Positions 22,871 to 33,221 of a stretch of DNA of 64,000 nucleotides are shown one piece after another (position 1 is the first letter of the stretch; each line of letters begins with the position of its first letter). Below the pieces are notes generated by a model that made no database searches, was not told the DNA's origin, and worked only from the letters and a program-made list of their open reading frames with translations. This DNA is from Anisus vortex. Its lineage: Eukaryota; Mollusca; Gastropoda; Planorbidae. Where the stretch lies: the NCBI GenBank assembly GCA_949126835.1, contig OX421494.1, forward strand, positions 20,375,196 through 20,439,195. Reading direction: 5' to 3'. A program made the position numbers and the translations under genes.

Positions 22871-23897
22871 TAAATTTGTTTTATAACTACTTATATTGAT
22901 GTTTAATGAAAGAAGATGAGCATACAAACTCTTTTAAATGTAATTAGTCTGTATAAATTATTGGGCAGCTTGTCTTGAATACTCTTCGCTAATTGTATAA
23001 TGTCAAGATACATATTTAGTCACTTCCAAGTGGTCAAGTGTAGGTGACCTTTGTGTATGCCTTAAACAGCTTTCATGTGCGTTAAACTCTGTTCACAAGT
23101 GTAAGTTGTACCAAAATCTGTAAGTAGAAGGTCGAATGTCTAGCAGGTGAAAATAGCAGATGACTTTCCTAAGCAGCTTCCTTCCAGATGTTTTCCACAA
23201 ATGGGCACTTTTGGATGCCCATTTTTTTAAAGTGTAAAATTTAACTTGCTGCATTTTAAAATCGCCAATATCCCACCACTTAACAAAATATCTACATCTA
23301 AGAAGGTTGTAGCTCTAGTAAGATCAAACCAGTTAGGCTTGATGTGGTATGAAAAAACGAGTCCATCAATTTGAAAGTCTTTGCCTTTGGTTAGAAAACT
23401 CTGCTTTGAGTGCTTAGTTGTTCTTCTGAAAAAGTCCCACTTTCTATCTTAAATATGCCTCAATTTCTTAAGCCTATTTGAAATTGATTTCACGATCCGA
23501 TATGTCTAGTTTCACTGCAAATCCATTTCAGTGGTCCTTGTAAATGCAAGTTCAACTCACTTAAATGTAACGCTATGTCATTCAGAAACATCGGCTTCAA
23601 CAGTCAGTTTTCCTCATTCAGAACGGGACAATGTTGTTTTTTTTCATCAATAAAAAACACCTCTTGGAAGTCTCTCACGTGCCATTGAATATCGCTCTGC
23701 GTGCCGCGTAATTAATTGGGAACAAAGAATCCAGCGCCCAAACCAAAATCGCTTTGCCCAAGACTTTCATATGAAATATTACTTATTACGCACCCCCATC
23801 AAGTCCCACATTACACCCAGGTACACATTTAGTCAAATTATCTAATGTATACATCTTGGTAGATAGAGTTTCAACGTCTTAGACAATTGATCTCCAG
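22871..23897 (+). other. Intron sequence between exons A and B, right part
   Basis: No exon-like frame seen. Ends with the acceptor TCTCCAG at 23891-23897. Confidence 0.65.
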
Positions 23898-24056
23898 GTT
23901 ATCGGAATGCAGAAACGGAACCGTCTGATTGAGGAGCTGCTGTATGATATATTGTACGCCCAGTGGACGGCCTGGGGGCCCTGTACCCGCTCCTGCAGGC
24001 AGCGACGTCAGAGGGAGTGTAAACAGAAATCAATCTGCGTGCGCTCCTACATTCAG
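23898..24056 (+). CDS. TSP1-protease gene, exon B: start of second TSP1 module
   Basis: Bounded by TCTCCAG| and CAG|GTATAC. Its 53 codons are phase 0 at both ends, matching exon A upstream and exon C downstream. A leading helix-like segment (RNRLIEELLYDI) precedes YAQWTAWGPCTRSC and RRQRECKQKSIC. This has the W-x2-W-x2-C and CTRxC pattern of the exon A module. The module is completed in exon C: exon B ends CVRSYIQ, and exon C begins EERRCQFPGVQC. That aligns with CGRSWVKEKRTCIQEKGTC of exon A, so the two modules are homologous but split differently by introns. Confidence 0.85.
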
Positions 24057-24120
24057 GTATACAATATGTAATACAGTGTCCTTATTGTTTATATATATAT
24101 AGGGACACTTACATAGGGAG

Positions 24121-24524
24121 GTAATTTTTTTTACCTGCGTTAGCCTACGAGTTTTTATGGCTCTGTATGAAAGTTTTTTAACGATCCATGCTCAATTCGC
24201 ACAAATCAAGTCATTAAATGTCTTGCAAACAATATTTAAATTTAGAAGAAAAAAAAATTTACGCATAAACAACGCCATTTTGGCCTGTGATATCATGGGG
24301 GAGTAACTGACTCGATCCGCCATTTTGTGCTAAAAGGTCACAAATCAAGGGTTACCATCCCTACCCTATATAAACTATATTAACTAGTGCTGTCATTGAA
24401 CATTTCTTTCATTTTGTTAGCGCATGGTAGTATCGGTCAGTTTATATAGGTATTAGCATGAATCTTTACAAATCTTTCCTACAGAACCTAAAAAACTCGT
24501 GGGCTAACGCAGGTAACAAATTAC
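24121..24524. mobile_element. 404-bp fold-back or MITE-like insertion in intron B-C
   Basis: The left arm 24121-24156 (containing ACCTGCGTTAGCCTACGAG) is the inverted repeat of 24490-24524 (CTCGTGGGCTAACGCAGGT) over about 35 bp with few mismatches. On both sides the flank reads AGGGACACTTA, so the element sits inside the AGGGACACTTATATA-type repeat of this intron. No target duplication could be fixed and the class is unknown. Confidence 0.6.
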
Positions 24525-24527
24525 CCT

Positions 24528-24720
24528 TAGGGACACTTATAATATAGGGACATTAACAAAAGGACTTTAGTCTAGGGGCATTTATCTAGGGACGCTTATA
24601 AAGGTACTTGTATAGGGGCATTTATATAGGTAAATTTATATTTAAGTGCACTTATATAGAACAATATATATAGTGACATTTATATCGGTTTATTTATATA
24701 GGAATATTTATTTAATGTGT
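24528..24720. repeat. Degenerate TATAGGGACATTTATATAG repeats in intron B-C
   Basis: About ten loose units of 15-20 bp with GGGACA/GGGGCA/GGTACT and TTTATATAG. One more unit lies left of the insertion at 24095-24120. Confidence 0.75.
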
Positions 24721-24806
24721 GCTCCATTACATATATAATGTATTTAGTGTTTCCCCACCAACCATGTGGTATGTATAATGAACCAAACGCTTGTGTTCCT
24801 CACCAG

Positions 24807-25101
24807 GAAGAACGAAGATGTCAGTTCCCAGGCGTACAGTGTGAGCACCGCTTCAGTTTGAAGCCCGTCGGCATGGGGAGGGGCAATTCCGCCAACACCA
24901 CCACCGCCGCCGCAGCCGTCGCCCTGCCGGAGGAGGAATTCGAGGAGGACGATGAGGAGGATTCCGCAGCGGGAACGGATGACGGCGAAAGCGGCAGCAA
25001 AGATGACGGCATCGTGTCCGGACTGACCCCTGCAGACGTCACTAGCGGTCTCCAGATCAACTCCAAGCACAAAATCAAAATTGACAATAAGACCAACAAA
25101 A
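24807..25101 (+). CDS. TSP1-protease gene, exon C: end of TSP1 and acidic linker
   Basis: The acceptor CTCACCAG| precedes it and AACAAAA|GTAAGT follows. It is 295 bp, entering in phase 0 and ending in phase 1. The first residues, EERRCQFPGVQCEH, close the second TSP1 module. The rest is a low-complexity spacer: NTTTAAAAVALPEEEFEEDD, then EEDSAAGTDDGESGS, then a Lys-rich end (SKHKIKIDNKTNK). Such a linker probably separates the TSP1 modules from the protease domain and is likely disordered. NTT at the spacer start is a possible N-glycosylation sequon. The upstream ATG at 24717 is intronic and is not used. Confidence 0.85.
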
Positions 25102-25365
25102 GTAAGTGTTGTTTTTTTGGCATGGCACGAATAAAACACCTGGCCACTTTCAGTTCTTCTCTCGACTGATGCTTAGTGCCTGTTAGGTCTTACTGTCTTA
25201 CTTAGGTAGAATAGTATCGGTGTATGTTGGGTCTATGTAGCTGAAAACATCAGTATGTCAATGAACTATACTATATATGATACTATATCATGTAATAATT
25301 ATTGTTCGTAATTATGGTTTGCTATTTGCGTGTGTGTGATAGAATTAGAATAGAAAAGGGGGAGA

Positions 25366-25785
25366 ACGAGAGAGAGAGAGAGAGGGGGGGGGGAGAGAAT
25401 GATAGATGAAGAATACCGGATATAAGGAAGAGGAAAATAACTAGCGAGAAGACAGAATGAGGAGAGAGACTCAGGAAGAATGTAAGAAAATCTGAGAGTG
25501 AGAAAGAGAAAGTTAACGAGAGAAAAATATATAACAAAGGAGTGGTAGAAAGACAGAGAGAACGGAAGAGAAATAGAGACAGAGGGAGAAAGAAAACCAG
25601 AGAAGTGGGAGGAGAGATAAAGAGAGAGAGAAAGAAAGAGAGAGGGTGGAATAACCAGAGAGGCGGGGAGATAGAAATAGAGAAAGGGAAAGAAGCAGAG
25701 AGGCGGGAGAGAAAAGAGGAGGGGGGGGGGAAGAGACCCAGAGATGCGGGAAAGAGAGAGAGAGAGAGAGAGAAAGGCTATATGG
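25366..25785. repeat. GA-rich purine tract in the third intron
   Basis: Irregular GAGA/GAAAGA/GGGG purine runs over about 400 bp. No fixed unit. Confidence 0.9.
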
Positions 25786-26375
25786 AGTAGGTGACGAACT
25801 AGAATGAATGGAAGTGATGAAGTACTGAGACTGGGAAACATGAAGGCTCTAGCATTTCCTTAGCTTTCGGAAACCGTTTCCAGCTTATTTACACTTATAC
25901 TAGAAAGCACATCTTACGGATTTGACCTTGGCGTCTAACCTTATGACCTTCACCTATTTTTAGAGCCGCTACTCCAGATTTTGACCTTATTGCTTCCAGA
26001 AATTCTAGAGATATCAGTTACGTATATTTAAAAAAAAAAACAGACAACATGAAGCCGATGGCGGATACATTGCAAGTTGCACATGAATGTCTGTGAGAGT
26101 GGCTGTGTGTTGTGTAGTGTGTATAGGTGTGTATGCGAGCATTGCATTGGGCAGCCTTTGTAGACGTGCGCGAGAGATCGAAATAAATTAATCCACATCA
26201 ATCTGTTTCCGGCAAAGTTCCCTATTTGTTGTTGTTTTTGTGGTTGTTCTTGATCAATGCATACGCGAAGATTGTGTGGCCAGCCTTTTCACTCTCCTAC
26301 ATTTTATTTTAGTTATTCACCAGATCTGAGAAGTCACGGTTATACTCCATCTTTTTCTTCGCCATTATCAATCCA
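25786..26375 (+). other. Intron sequence, nothing recognised
   Basis: Part of the 21-kb intron between exons C and D. No exon-like frame seen. Confidence 0.5.
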
Positions 26376-26906
26376 CAGTAGAACATTGGATCTTCAGAAT
26401 TTCTTTCCTTCGTCTTCTTGTCCTCAGTAGAACATTGGATCTTCAGAATTTCTTTCCTTCGTCTTCTTGTCCTCAGTAGAACATTGGATCTTCAGAATTT
26501 CTTTCCTTGGTCTTCTTGTCCTCAGTAGAACATTGGATCTTCAGAATTTCTTTCCTTCGTCTTCTTGTCCTCAGTAGAACATTGGATCTTCAGAATTTCT
26601 TTCCTTGGTCTTCTTGTCCTCAGTAGAACATTGGATCTTCAGAATTTCTTTCCTTCGTCTTCTTGTCCTCAGTAGAACATTGGATCTTCAGAATTTCTTT
26701 CCTTGGTCTTCTTGTCCTCAGTAGAACATTGGATCTTCAGAATTTCTTTCCTTCGTCTTCTTGTCCTCAGTAGAACATTGGATCTTCAGAATTTCTTTCC
26801 TTGGTCTTCTTGTCCTCAGTAGAACATTGGATCTCTTCAGAATTTCTTTCCTTCGTCTTCTTGTCCTCAGTAGAACATTGGATCTTCAGAATTTCTTGTC
26901 CTCAGT
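26376..26906. repeat. 49-bp minisatellite, about 11 copies, alternating dimer
   Basis: Units of 49 bp begin CAGTAGAACATTGGATCTTC and end TTCTTGTCCT. From the second unit on, TTCCTTCGTC and TTCCTTGGTC alternate strictly, giving a 98-bp higher-order period. One late unit has a 2-bp insertion (GGATCTCTTCAG). Array edges are sharp. Confidence 0.97.
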
Positions 26907-28073
26907 TATCTTCTCCAACCTTTTTTTTCAGCTTCTCCCAATCATATACCGAGTCTCTTCTTATTCTCTACGCCAAGGTGTTCTTGGGTCTTCCTCTTCG
27001 TCTTGCGTCCAGTGGATAGCATGCAAGAACGTGAACCATATTTATACGTTTTTTTATTAAGCTTTGCTCAATTTGCTTAAAATCCTTTATATTATTTCGC
27101 AAAGTTCGTGGCTGGCTGGCAACCGTTAGACCGTTTTTTTACATTTCAGTTTATGATTCGCATTTTAAAATCCATTATTGAACCCGTTGACTGACTTATG
27201 TACCACACTGAGCTATATATATTTGAGAAATTTCGACTTTAAAAAAAAAAATCATTAATAGACATATTAACTTAGCTATTGGTGTGTTTGTTACTTTTTC
27301 TGTTAGTGACAGAGATAAAAATCTTCGAAAGGAAATCCCCACTGATCTATAAAAAGAATGGATAGCGCCTCCATAATAAATTTGTATGTGCAAATCGAAG
27401 CTTGAATTGATTACACTATTTACACTATTCACTTATCCATATATAAGCGAGTTTTAGCAATAAACCGCCTTTAATTAGAACGAATCTATACGATAAAAAG
27501 GATCAATGGATATAAAGGATTTGTACGAAAGACTTTGTTTTTACCGTCTGTTTACAATAGTTTAAATCGGAATTTTGAGTTCGTCATTTTGCCTATTTAC
27601 AATTGTTTAACATCTTAATACATCCCGATTAAAAACTTTGGCATTGCTTATGGAATAAGAAAACTGTTTACCTAACTTGAAATACCGATACTCGGAGATA
27701 ACTGAAAGTGATACTTCCGGCTGGTAAATTTGCTTATTCGAACATTCACAATCGGGAATACCTGAGTCACCCACCCACTCGGAAAACATCTTTCCCCGAG
27801 GCAGTCTTGGAGAGCTCAAAAGATAAGGCCTTCACCACAAGACTAGGCCCACATAATTGATTTGTAATAGGCAATGCCAAAAAAAAAAGTGAATCAAATG
27901 CACTATTCAGCCTCGTTTTTTTTAATGTTTCCGGAAATACGGTTTTTTTATGGAAAAGCACACACGCTTGTACAGTTTTTTAATAAGTCAATTGTTATAA
28001 ATCTTAATATAATATAAATTCTGTGAACATAAATTAACATAATTTCAACATGTTTTGGTTACAAGAACTAGAA
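26907..28073 (+). other. Intron sequence, nothing recognised
   Basis: AT-rich. A 25-bp phrase at about 27338-27362 (CCCACTGATCT...AAAAAGAATGGAT) recurs at 55563-55590, so part of this is a dispersed repeat. Confidence 0.5.
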
Positions 28074-28076
28074 TAA

Positions 28077-28643
28077 GGGGCCGTCCATAAATCACCTCAC
28101 GCACCTAGTTGGAGGGAGGGAGGGGTTCAAACATTTGTGACGATATGTGACGAGGAGTAGAGAAGTGTTTAAACAATGTTACGTCATCTAAAAAGGTGAA
28201 TCTTTCAAATGTGAATCATCCGCTTCAACAAGTTTCACTTAATTGACTCCAGTCATTATTGTGTTTATTGTAATAATTATACGACAATGATAATAAAAGT
28301 CAGTGGCAATGCAGAGATGTGTGACCTCTTATGTGAAAGGGTTCGGCTGGCGTACCGAAGGTCCTGGGTTCGAATGAAGGCTATGATTTCTCCCTGGCCT
28401 CGACGGTGTCCCTGAGTTTACCCAGCTCTGACGGGTACATGACATTAGTTGAGGTAAAGTAAAGGCAGCTTGGCATTGTGCTGGTCACACATCCCCTTAG
28501 TATGCCGTGGCCATTGAAACTTGGTCCGACGAGTACTTTACTTAGTTTACTTAATAATTGTTACGATTTGTGACACAAGGGGGATTGTGGGCGTAAAGCG
28601 TAAAATTGACCAAAATCGCGTGACGTCATTTATGGACGGCCCC
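28077..28643. mobile_element. MITE with GGGGCCGTCCATAA ends, copy 1, carrying a SINE
   Basis: The left end GGGGCCGTCCATAAATCACC and the right end GGTGACGTCATTTATGGACGGCCCC (read as ends only) form long inverted repeats. TAA flanks both sides (28074-28076 and 28644-28646), compatible with the 3-bp TWA duplications of PIF/Harbinger elements. The homologous copy at 38741-39063 lacks the internal SINE, so the SINE inserted later. The superfamily is inferred from three bases of TSD and is tentative. Confidence 0.7.
28338..28525 (+). mobile_element. tRNA-headed SINE nested in the MITE
   Basis: Contains GGGTTCGGCTGGCGTACCGAAG, with the B-box-like GGGTTCGAATG at 28366-28376. The body follows: GGTGTCCCTGAGTTTACCCAG, GGGTACATGACATTAGTTG, GTGCTGGTCACAC and ATGCCGTGGCCATTGAAAC. 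The same body occurs at 37850, 38150 and 63183 and reversed at 31950 and 32765. Structure and copy number are seen. SINE status follows from the RNA polymerase III B-box and the conserved body. Confidence 0.8.
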
Positions 28644-28897
28644 TAAACAACACCTAAGCCAACGGGAGTACTTATAAAAATGTTATTGTATATAAAACCG
28701 TGCGAATTTACAAAATTAACTTAAAATAAATTATAGGCCTACAGTTTAATTTATGCCGTCTTTAATATAGGCCTAATCCACGTCGTGTGATCTACAATTA
28801 ATAACATTGTTATGTTATAATGTTATATACAGTCTAGGAATTTTTGACACGTCTTCGTCTATTGTTTGACACGTTAATTTCTTTCCTCGCATTAGAT

Positions 28898-29249
28898 CAA
28901 TGGTTCCCAGCCTTCCTAATGCCGCGACCCCTTAATAAGCTTCCTTACAAATATCTTCGTCGCAACCTTATAATTGTAATTTGCTGCGGCTATAAATTGT
29001 AAAGCAAATATCTGATATGTAGAATGTTTTTGTGCGTGTTAAAGTTATTCAGAATAAAGCCTTTGTGTTAAATATTTAAGATTTGAAATTCCTTCCTTTT
29101 TACGTACCGATATACTACAGTCTTATTTTCTAAGACCAGCGAAAATAGGCCTAAGTGTTTTCCGATGGTCATAGCCAGTCTTAGGCAAGCCCATCGAAAT
29201 GGTCGTTCGACACTTAAAGGGGTCGCGACCCACAATCTGAGAACCGCTG
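28898..29249. mobile_element. 352-bp SPIN/Charlie-like non-autonomous hAT element
   Basis: The left end CAATGGTTCCCAGCC and the reversed right end CAGCGGTTCTCAGA... are inverted repeats, and both continue to GCGACCCCTT. The flanks are CATTAGAT and CACCAGAT, six of eight matching with two transitions, so a decayed 8-bp TSD. The right side, reversed, reads GGTCGCGACCCC, then GTCGAACGACC, GCCTAAGAC and CCATCGGAAAACAC. From memory these words resemble SPIN/Charlie-type hAT elements of vertebrates and some invertebrates. It has no coding capacity. Confidence 0.75.
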
Positions 29250-29257
29250 CACCAGAT

Positions 29258-29629
29258 CGACTAAAATAAGCCCAAGACCTATAAAAAAAGAAAGGAAAAA
29301 AGAAACTCTCGCGAGATATTCCGAGGTCAGAGAAAGTAAATAACCTCCAACCGACCTTCAATTACGACGAACTTGGGCGCGAAAAAAAAAAGGACATGTT
29401 TATTTATTTACTTATGCTATTTATGAGATGTTTGTGCTGTTCGGAAAAGTGCAGATTGTCTTACACTTGTTAGAGATAAAGTTCTTAGAAGTTTGATAAG
29501 GGAATGTTTGGCGTTTGTGAATCATTATATATAATATAGATCTAGTCTAAATGTGGAACAGAACCAGAGTTGGGATAGAATCAGTGTTTGCATTAAAATA
29601 CGATCCGGATAGAATTTGCGTAATTTGCA
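29258..29629 (+). other. Intron sequence, nothing recognised
   Basis: AT-rich, with no exon-like frame. Confidence 0.5.
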
Positions 29630-29855
29630 TAGAATCATGGTTTTTGTAAAGAATAATTGTTTAAATAGAATCACGGTTTTGTAAAGAATAATTGTTTAAA
29701 TAGAATCGCAGTTTTGTAAAGAATAATGGTTTAAATACAATCACAGTTTTTGTAATGAATAATTGTTTAAATAGAATCACAGTTTTAAAAAAATTATTTT
29801 TTTAAACAATAGAATCATGGTTTTCATAAAACATTATCTGGATAAAATCATGTAT
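29630..29855. repeat. 35-bp degenerate minisatellite split by a transposon
   Basis: About five units of TAGAATCACGGTTTT, then GTAAAGAATAATTGTTTAAA, with indels. Similar phrases (TTGTTTAAATAGAATCGATCC) resume at about 31425, on the far side of the hAT element. The element therefore landed inside or at the edge of this array. Confidence 0.8.
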
Positions 29856-31372
29856 TAGAGACCGACCGATATTCTGTTTCGGCTTCGTTTTCGGCGCCGA
29901 AAATAGGCAAAAACCCTTTTCGGCGTGTTTTCGGTTTCGGCCGAAGCCATAAGGATAGTTTTCGGTTTGTTTACGGTTTCGGCCGAAACTGATATTGAAT
30001 TTCGGTCATCAGCCGAATAACTATTTTAACTTTCAAAATTCATAATGCTACGCTATTGCTGCATTATTACTCTGCTTATTGATACTTTCATTTAGTTAAA
30101 CTGTTGTGAATTAATCTGTGTGAAGTAGGGATGTTAAACGAAAACCGGATTACGGGAGGAAATCATTCATAATGGTGTCTTACGATTTACTCATCTTTTT
30201 ATCTGAAGAAATATTTGTAAACCCTGTTTGATTGGCACAAAAAAATTCCTTAACATTATATTCCTTGCAAACACTCGTTTGTCAGAGGCGACTTATAGTT
30301 TTTTTGTTGTTTTTTCGAATTCCGAATATTGCTTGTGAATTTGCCATACAAGAACATTCAACAGATAATGCAGATGTTAACGCTAATCGTCGGTACAGAC
30401 ATTTGATCTACGTATTCGAAAATAAACAGAAAGGAATTTCCACACTGATGCTGAACGCTCCTTTAACAGACAAACAGACCGATAGACGTAAGGTTGTGAG
30501 ATACTTGGACTTCAAAAGGAGGACATAGAGAGACAAAAAGAATGACATATTTAGTGTTTCACAATCCACAATCAGTTCAGTTTTATTACATTAGCTGTCA
30601 ATAATTGTATATTAGTAAAACTGACCCAACATTTTATTTAATGTAGACTGAAAAGCAACTTGGGCCATTAAAAAAACTACTTTGCAGAGCATGTATGTTT
30701 TTTTTCAAAAACTGTTAATTTTCTTGCCGGACGTTTATCTACCCTAGATAGATGTGTCTGGGATTTTATTCATATTCTACAAATATTCTTTTAATGTGTG
30801 TAACATATAGATCTAACATCCTCTGATTTATATTATAATTATAAAGGTATAAATTCATGACACTACAGCTTTTGACTTCTGCTAATCCAAAATCAACTTT
30901 TTAAAAAAAAAGATTTCACCACGTTCTAAGGATCAATGGTCCTTCGCATTATTTTTTAATATCAATGCAAATTTGTCTTTTCCAAACTATAACTTACTTT
31001 GCTCGGGGGCGGAGAGGGGGAACAGAAAATGGGTTTAAAAAATCGGATATTTAGAACCGAAAATAGGTTTTGAGAAAAAAAAAGGATATTAACATCCCTA
31101 ATGTGAAGTAGAAGACTGAAGTTAATAACGGATTATTTAATCACTCTAAAGAATGGTTTACTCAAATAGAGTGCCCATAAACTAGTTAATATATTACACA
31201 TAAATGTGCAGTCGTTTGAAATCATTTGTTTCGCATTTTCGGTTTCTTTTTCGGTTTTGGCCGAAAATGTAGTTAAACTTTTGGTTTCGGTTTCGGCTGA
31301 GATTCAATGTAAAATTTTCGGTATTGTTTCGTTTGCGGCCGAAACTAGAAATTGGGTTTCGGTCGGTCTCTA
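29856..31372. mobile_element. Outer hAT-like element (TAGAGACCGACCGA ends)
   Basis: TAGAGACCGACCGA at 29856 and its exact reverse complement ending at 31372 give 14-bp perfect inverted repeats. Subterminal GTTTCGGCCGAA-type words are dense at both ends. The flanks TCATGTAT and ATTTGTAT match in five of eight positions, an eroded 8-bp duplication at best. TAGRGRYGCACCGA-like ends are common in hAT elements. About 1.5 kb in total, but 975 bp of that is the nested element 30126-31100, so the unit itself was about 540 bp. Confidence 0.75.
30126..31100. mobile_element. Nested hAT-like element (TAGGGATGTTAA ends)
   Basis: TAGGGATGTTAA at the left and TTAACATCCCTA at the right are 12-bp perfect inverted repeats. 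The flanks GTGTGAAG and ATGTGAAG agree in seven of eight positions, with T at position 2 and A at position 7. That fits the nTnnnnAn preference known for Ac-type hAT insertions. It lies wholly within the outer element and is younger than it. The open frame at 30232-30528 is not recognised. An unpaired copy of the left end is at 35667. Confidence 0.8.
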
Positions 31373-31949
31373 ATTTGTATTTAGGAATAAAATTGACTGG
31401 ATTGAAACATGGTATATATTGAATTTTTGTTTAAATAGAATCGATCCAATTTTTGAAATGAAAAATAAAATCTTTGTTAGCTTTTAAGTCATTCATTGAA
31501 TCATACATTCATATTTCATTCGTTATTATTAATTATTTAAGTATTACCATTTTACCATCATCCTTTTTTTTTTAGATTCTAAAGGTGATCAAAGTTGGCA
31601 ATAGTAATCTAATCTATTTTGCACGATGAGGATGGTGGTTGAGGTGGAGTAGGGGGGTGGGAGGATTTCTAAAGGAGAGCAATAAGAGCTAAACGAAAAT
31701 GAAATATTTTCTAACATTAAGTGTTATCGTTTGGAGATTTAACAACATTACTTTAAAATATATTTAACATAAAAACCCACACAAAACGAATGATATATTT
31801 ATAAACAGCAAGAGCTTGTTGAATATTCAGCTTCGTTTAGAAACGGAAAAGAAAATTCCCATATTTTCATATAAAACAAAATGTCTGCACGCGGGCTATA
31901 AATAGATTTCCTTCGCTGGCTAAAGCATTTGTCGTGTAACTAAAAGTAA
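31373..31949 (+). other. Intron sequence, nothing recognised
   Basis: AT-rich. Includes GGTGG/GGGG-rich 31625-31665 and the continuation of the 35-bp repeat near 31425. Confidence 0.5.
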
Positions 31950-32155
31950 AGTACCCCATGCTGATCTACGGACATGAAACACAAGTGGATTGTGAGGCCA
32001 GCAAAGCGTCCAGCCGCTTGTACATTCTCCCAAACGAATGTCAGATACCCACCAGTGCTAGGCAGACTCGGCGACACCCTCCAGCTTTATTAGATTCGAA
32101 CCTGAGATCTCAAGAGTCGCGCTTTAGCCAGACCACCGCGCTGCCAATGGCACAG
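31950..32155 (-). mobile_element. SINE copy, minus strand
   Basis: Read on the minus strand it starts GGCAGCGCGGTGGTCTGGCT. It has the B-box-like CAGGTTCGAATCT, then GGAGGGTGTCGCCGAGTCTG and GGTGGGTATCTGACATTCG, the same order as the copy at 28338. The 3' end is less clear. Confidence 0.75.
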
Positions 32156-32764
32156 ACATGGCCAACAAAGTGACACTCGAAGAGTTTTGACACTTACTTT
32201 GTAGTTTCAAAAATGTTACTTATATAAGACACACGAGATGTTTTTGTAAAGTTCATCAGCCATTTTGTTTTATATGAAGATATATTATTTCGTTTAAATA
32301 TCGTTTTATATTTTCAACATTATTACGAAAATGTCGACACCCCTCGCCTTTCTTCTGACGGCAACTGTCAAACTTTAAAAAGCCCTCCTATTAACTCCCT
32401 ATGCAAAAAAATAAAAAATAGGAAATAAGCCAATTTCGTTCTATAAATATGTAAAAAATTTTATGGTAGAAAAATTATGACATTTTATAATGCTTTGAAT
32501 TTAAATTTATTCTTTATTATACTTTATTATATATTTATAGATACATGTATATGCCTAACTTTATGATATAAATGTTACATTATTGGCGCCAATTTATTTA
32601 TCCCCTCCCCCCCCTCCCCCCATCCAAACACCGCCACTCCCACTTCAGCAGACGGTTAAATAGAGCCTACCTCCCCATTATTTTGTAGACATAGTTTAGG
32701 GACGACCCTTTAAAAAAGATAGTAGTAAGTAAAAACCCCGTCCGCTCGCCATTTTCCTTAACCT

Positions 32765-32830
32765 CGGCCCTCGGCATTCTAGGGGATGTGTGGCCAGCAC
32801 AATACCCAGCAGCGTTTACTTTATAGTGCC
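32765..32830 (-). mobile_element. SINE 3' fragment, minus strand
   Basis: Reversed it reads GCTGGGTATTGTGCTGGCCACACATCC, then GAATGCCGAGG, matching the 3' body of the family. (Only this short piece is clear.). Confidence 0.55.
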
Positions 32831-32924
32831 TCTGTTGTATTCTAAATTTTGTGTTTGCTAAAATATGAAAAGACCTTTCTCTTTAAACTAGTCTTTGAAT
32901 GACTTACTTACTCATGCACCTGCC

Positions 32925-32995
32925 GCTGAAATTTATAACCAACAGCGCACTGAGCTTGCTGAATGTAATAGCATGGAGAGAAGCGATGAATAAAT
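32925..32995 (+). mobile_element. LINE 3'-end fragment
   Basis: GCACTGAGCTTGCTGAATG, then ATAGCATGGAGAGAAGCGATG and AATAAATAAA, match the 3' UTRs after 10860 and at 55040-55095. Untranslated tail only. Confidence 0.65.
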
Positions 32996-33221
32996 AAACA
33001 GAATAATCAAATTTGCTTTTTGTTTCGTGTTTGCTTGTTGTTTTGGATTTAATTGTGCATGTTATTTTGATGTTTCGTAACTAACAGAAAATGGCCTTTT
33101 GGGGTAAACTCCCAACTGTATGTTGTATGCTGCTATATATTTTCTTTTAATATAATAATTGTGTTCATTCTTTTTGTTTTAGAGGTTGTTTATCTAATTT
33201 GTAACTTTCTTTTCATAGTGT
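32996..33221 (+). other. Intron sequence, nothing recognised
   Basis: AT-rich spacer before the purine tract. Confidence 0.5.

Noticed and set aside
24744..25147. Minus-strand frames opposite exon C
   Set aside because: Shadows of the acidic low-complexity exon, with no domain.
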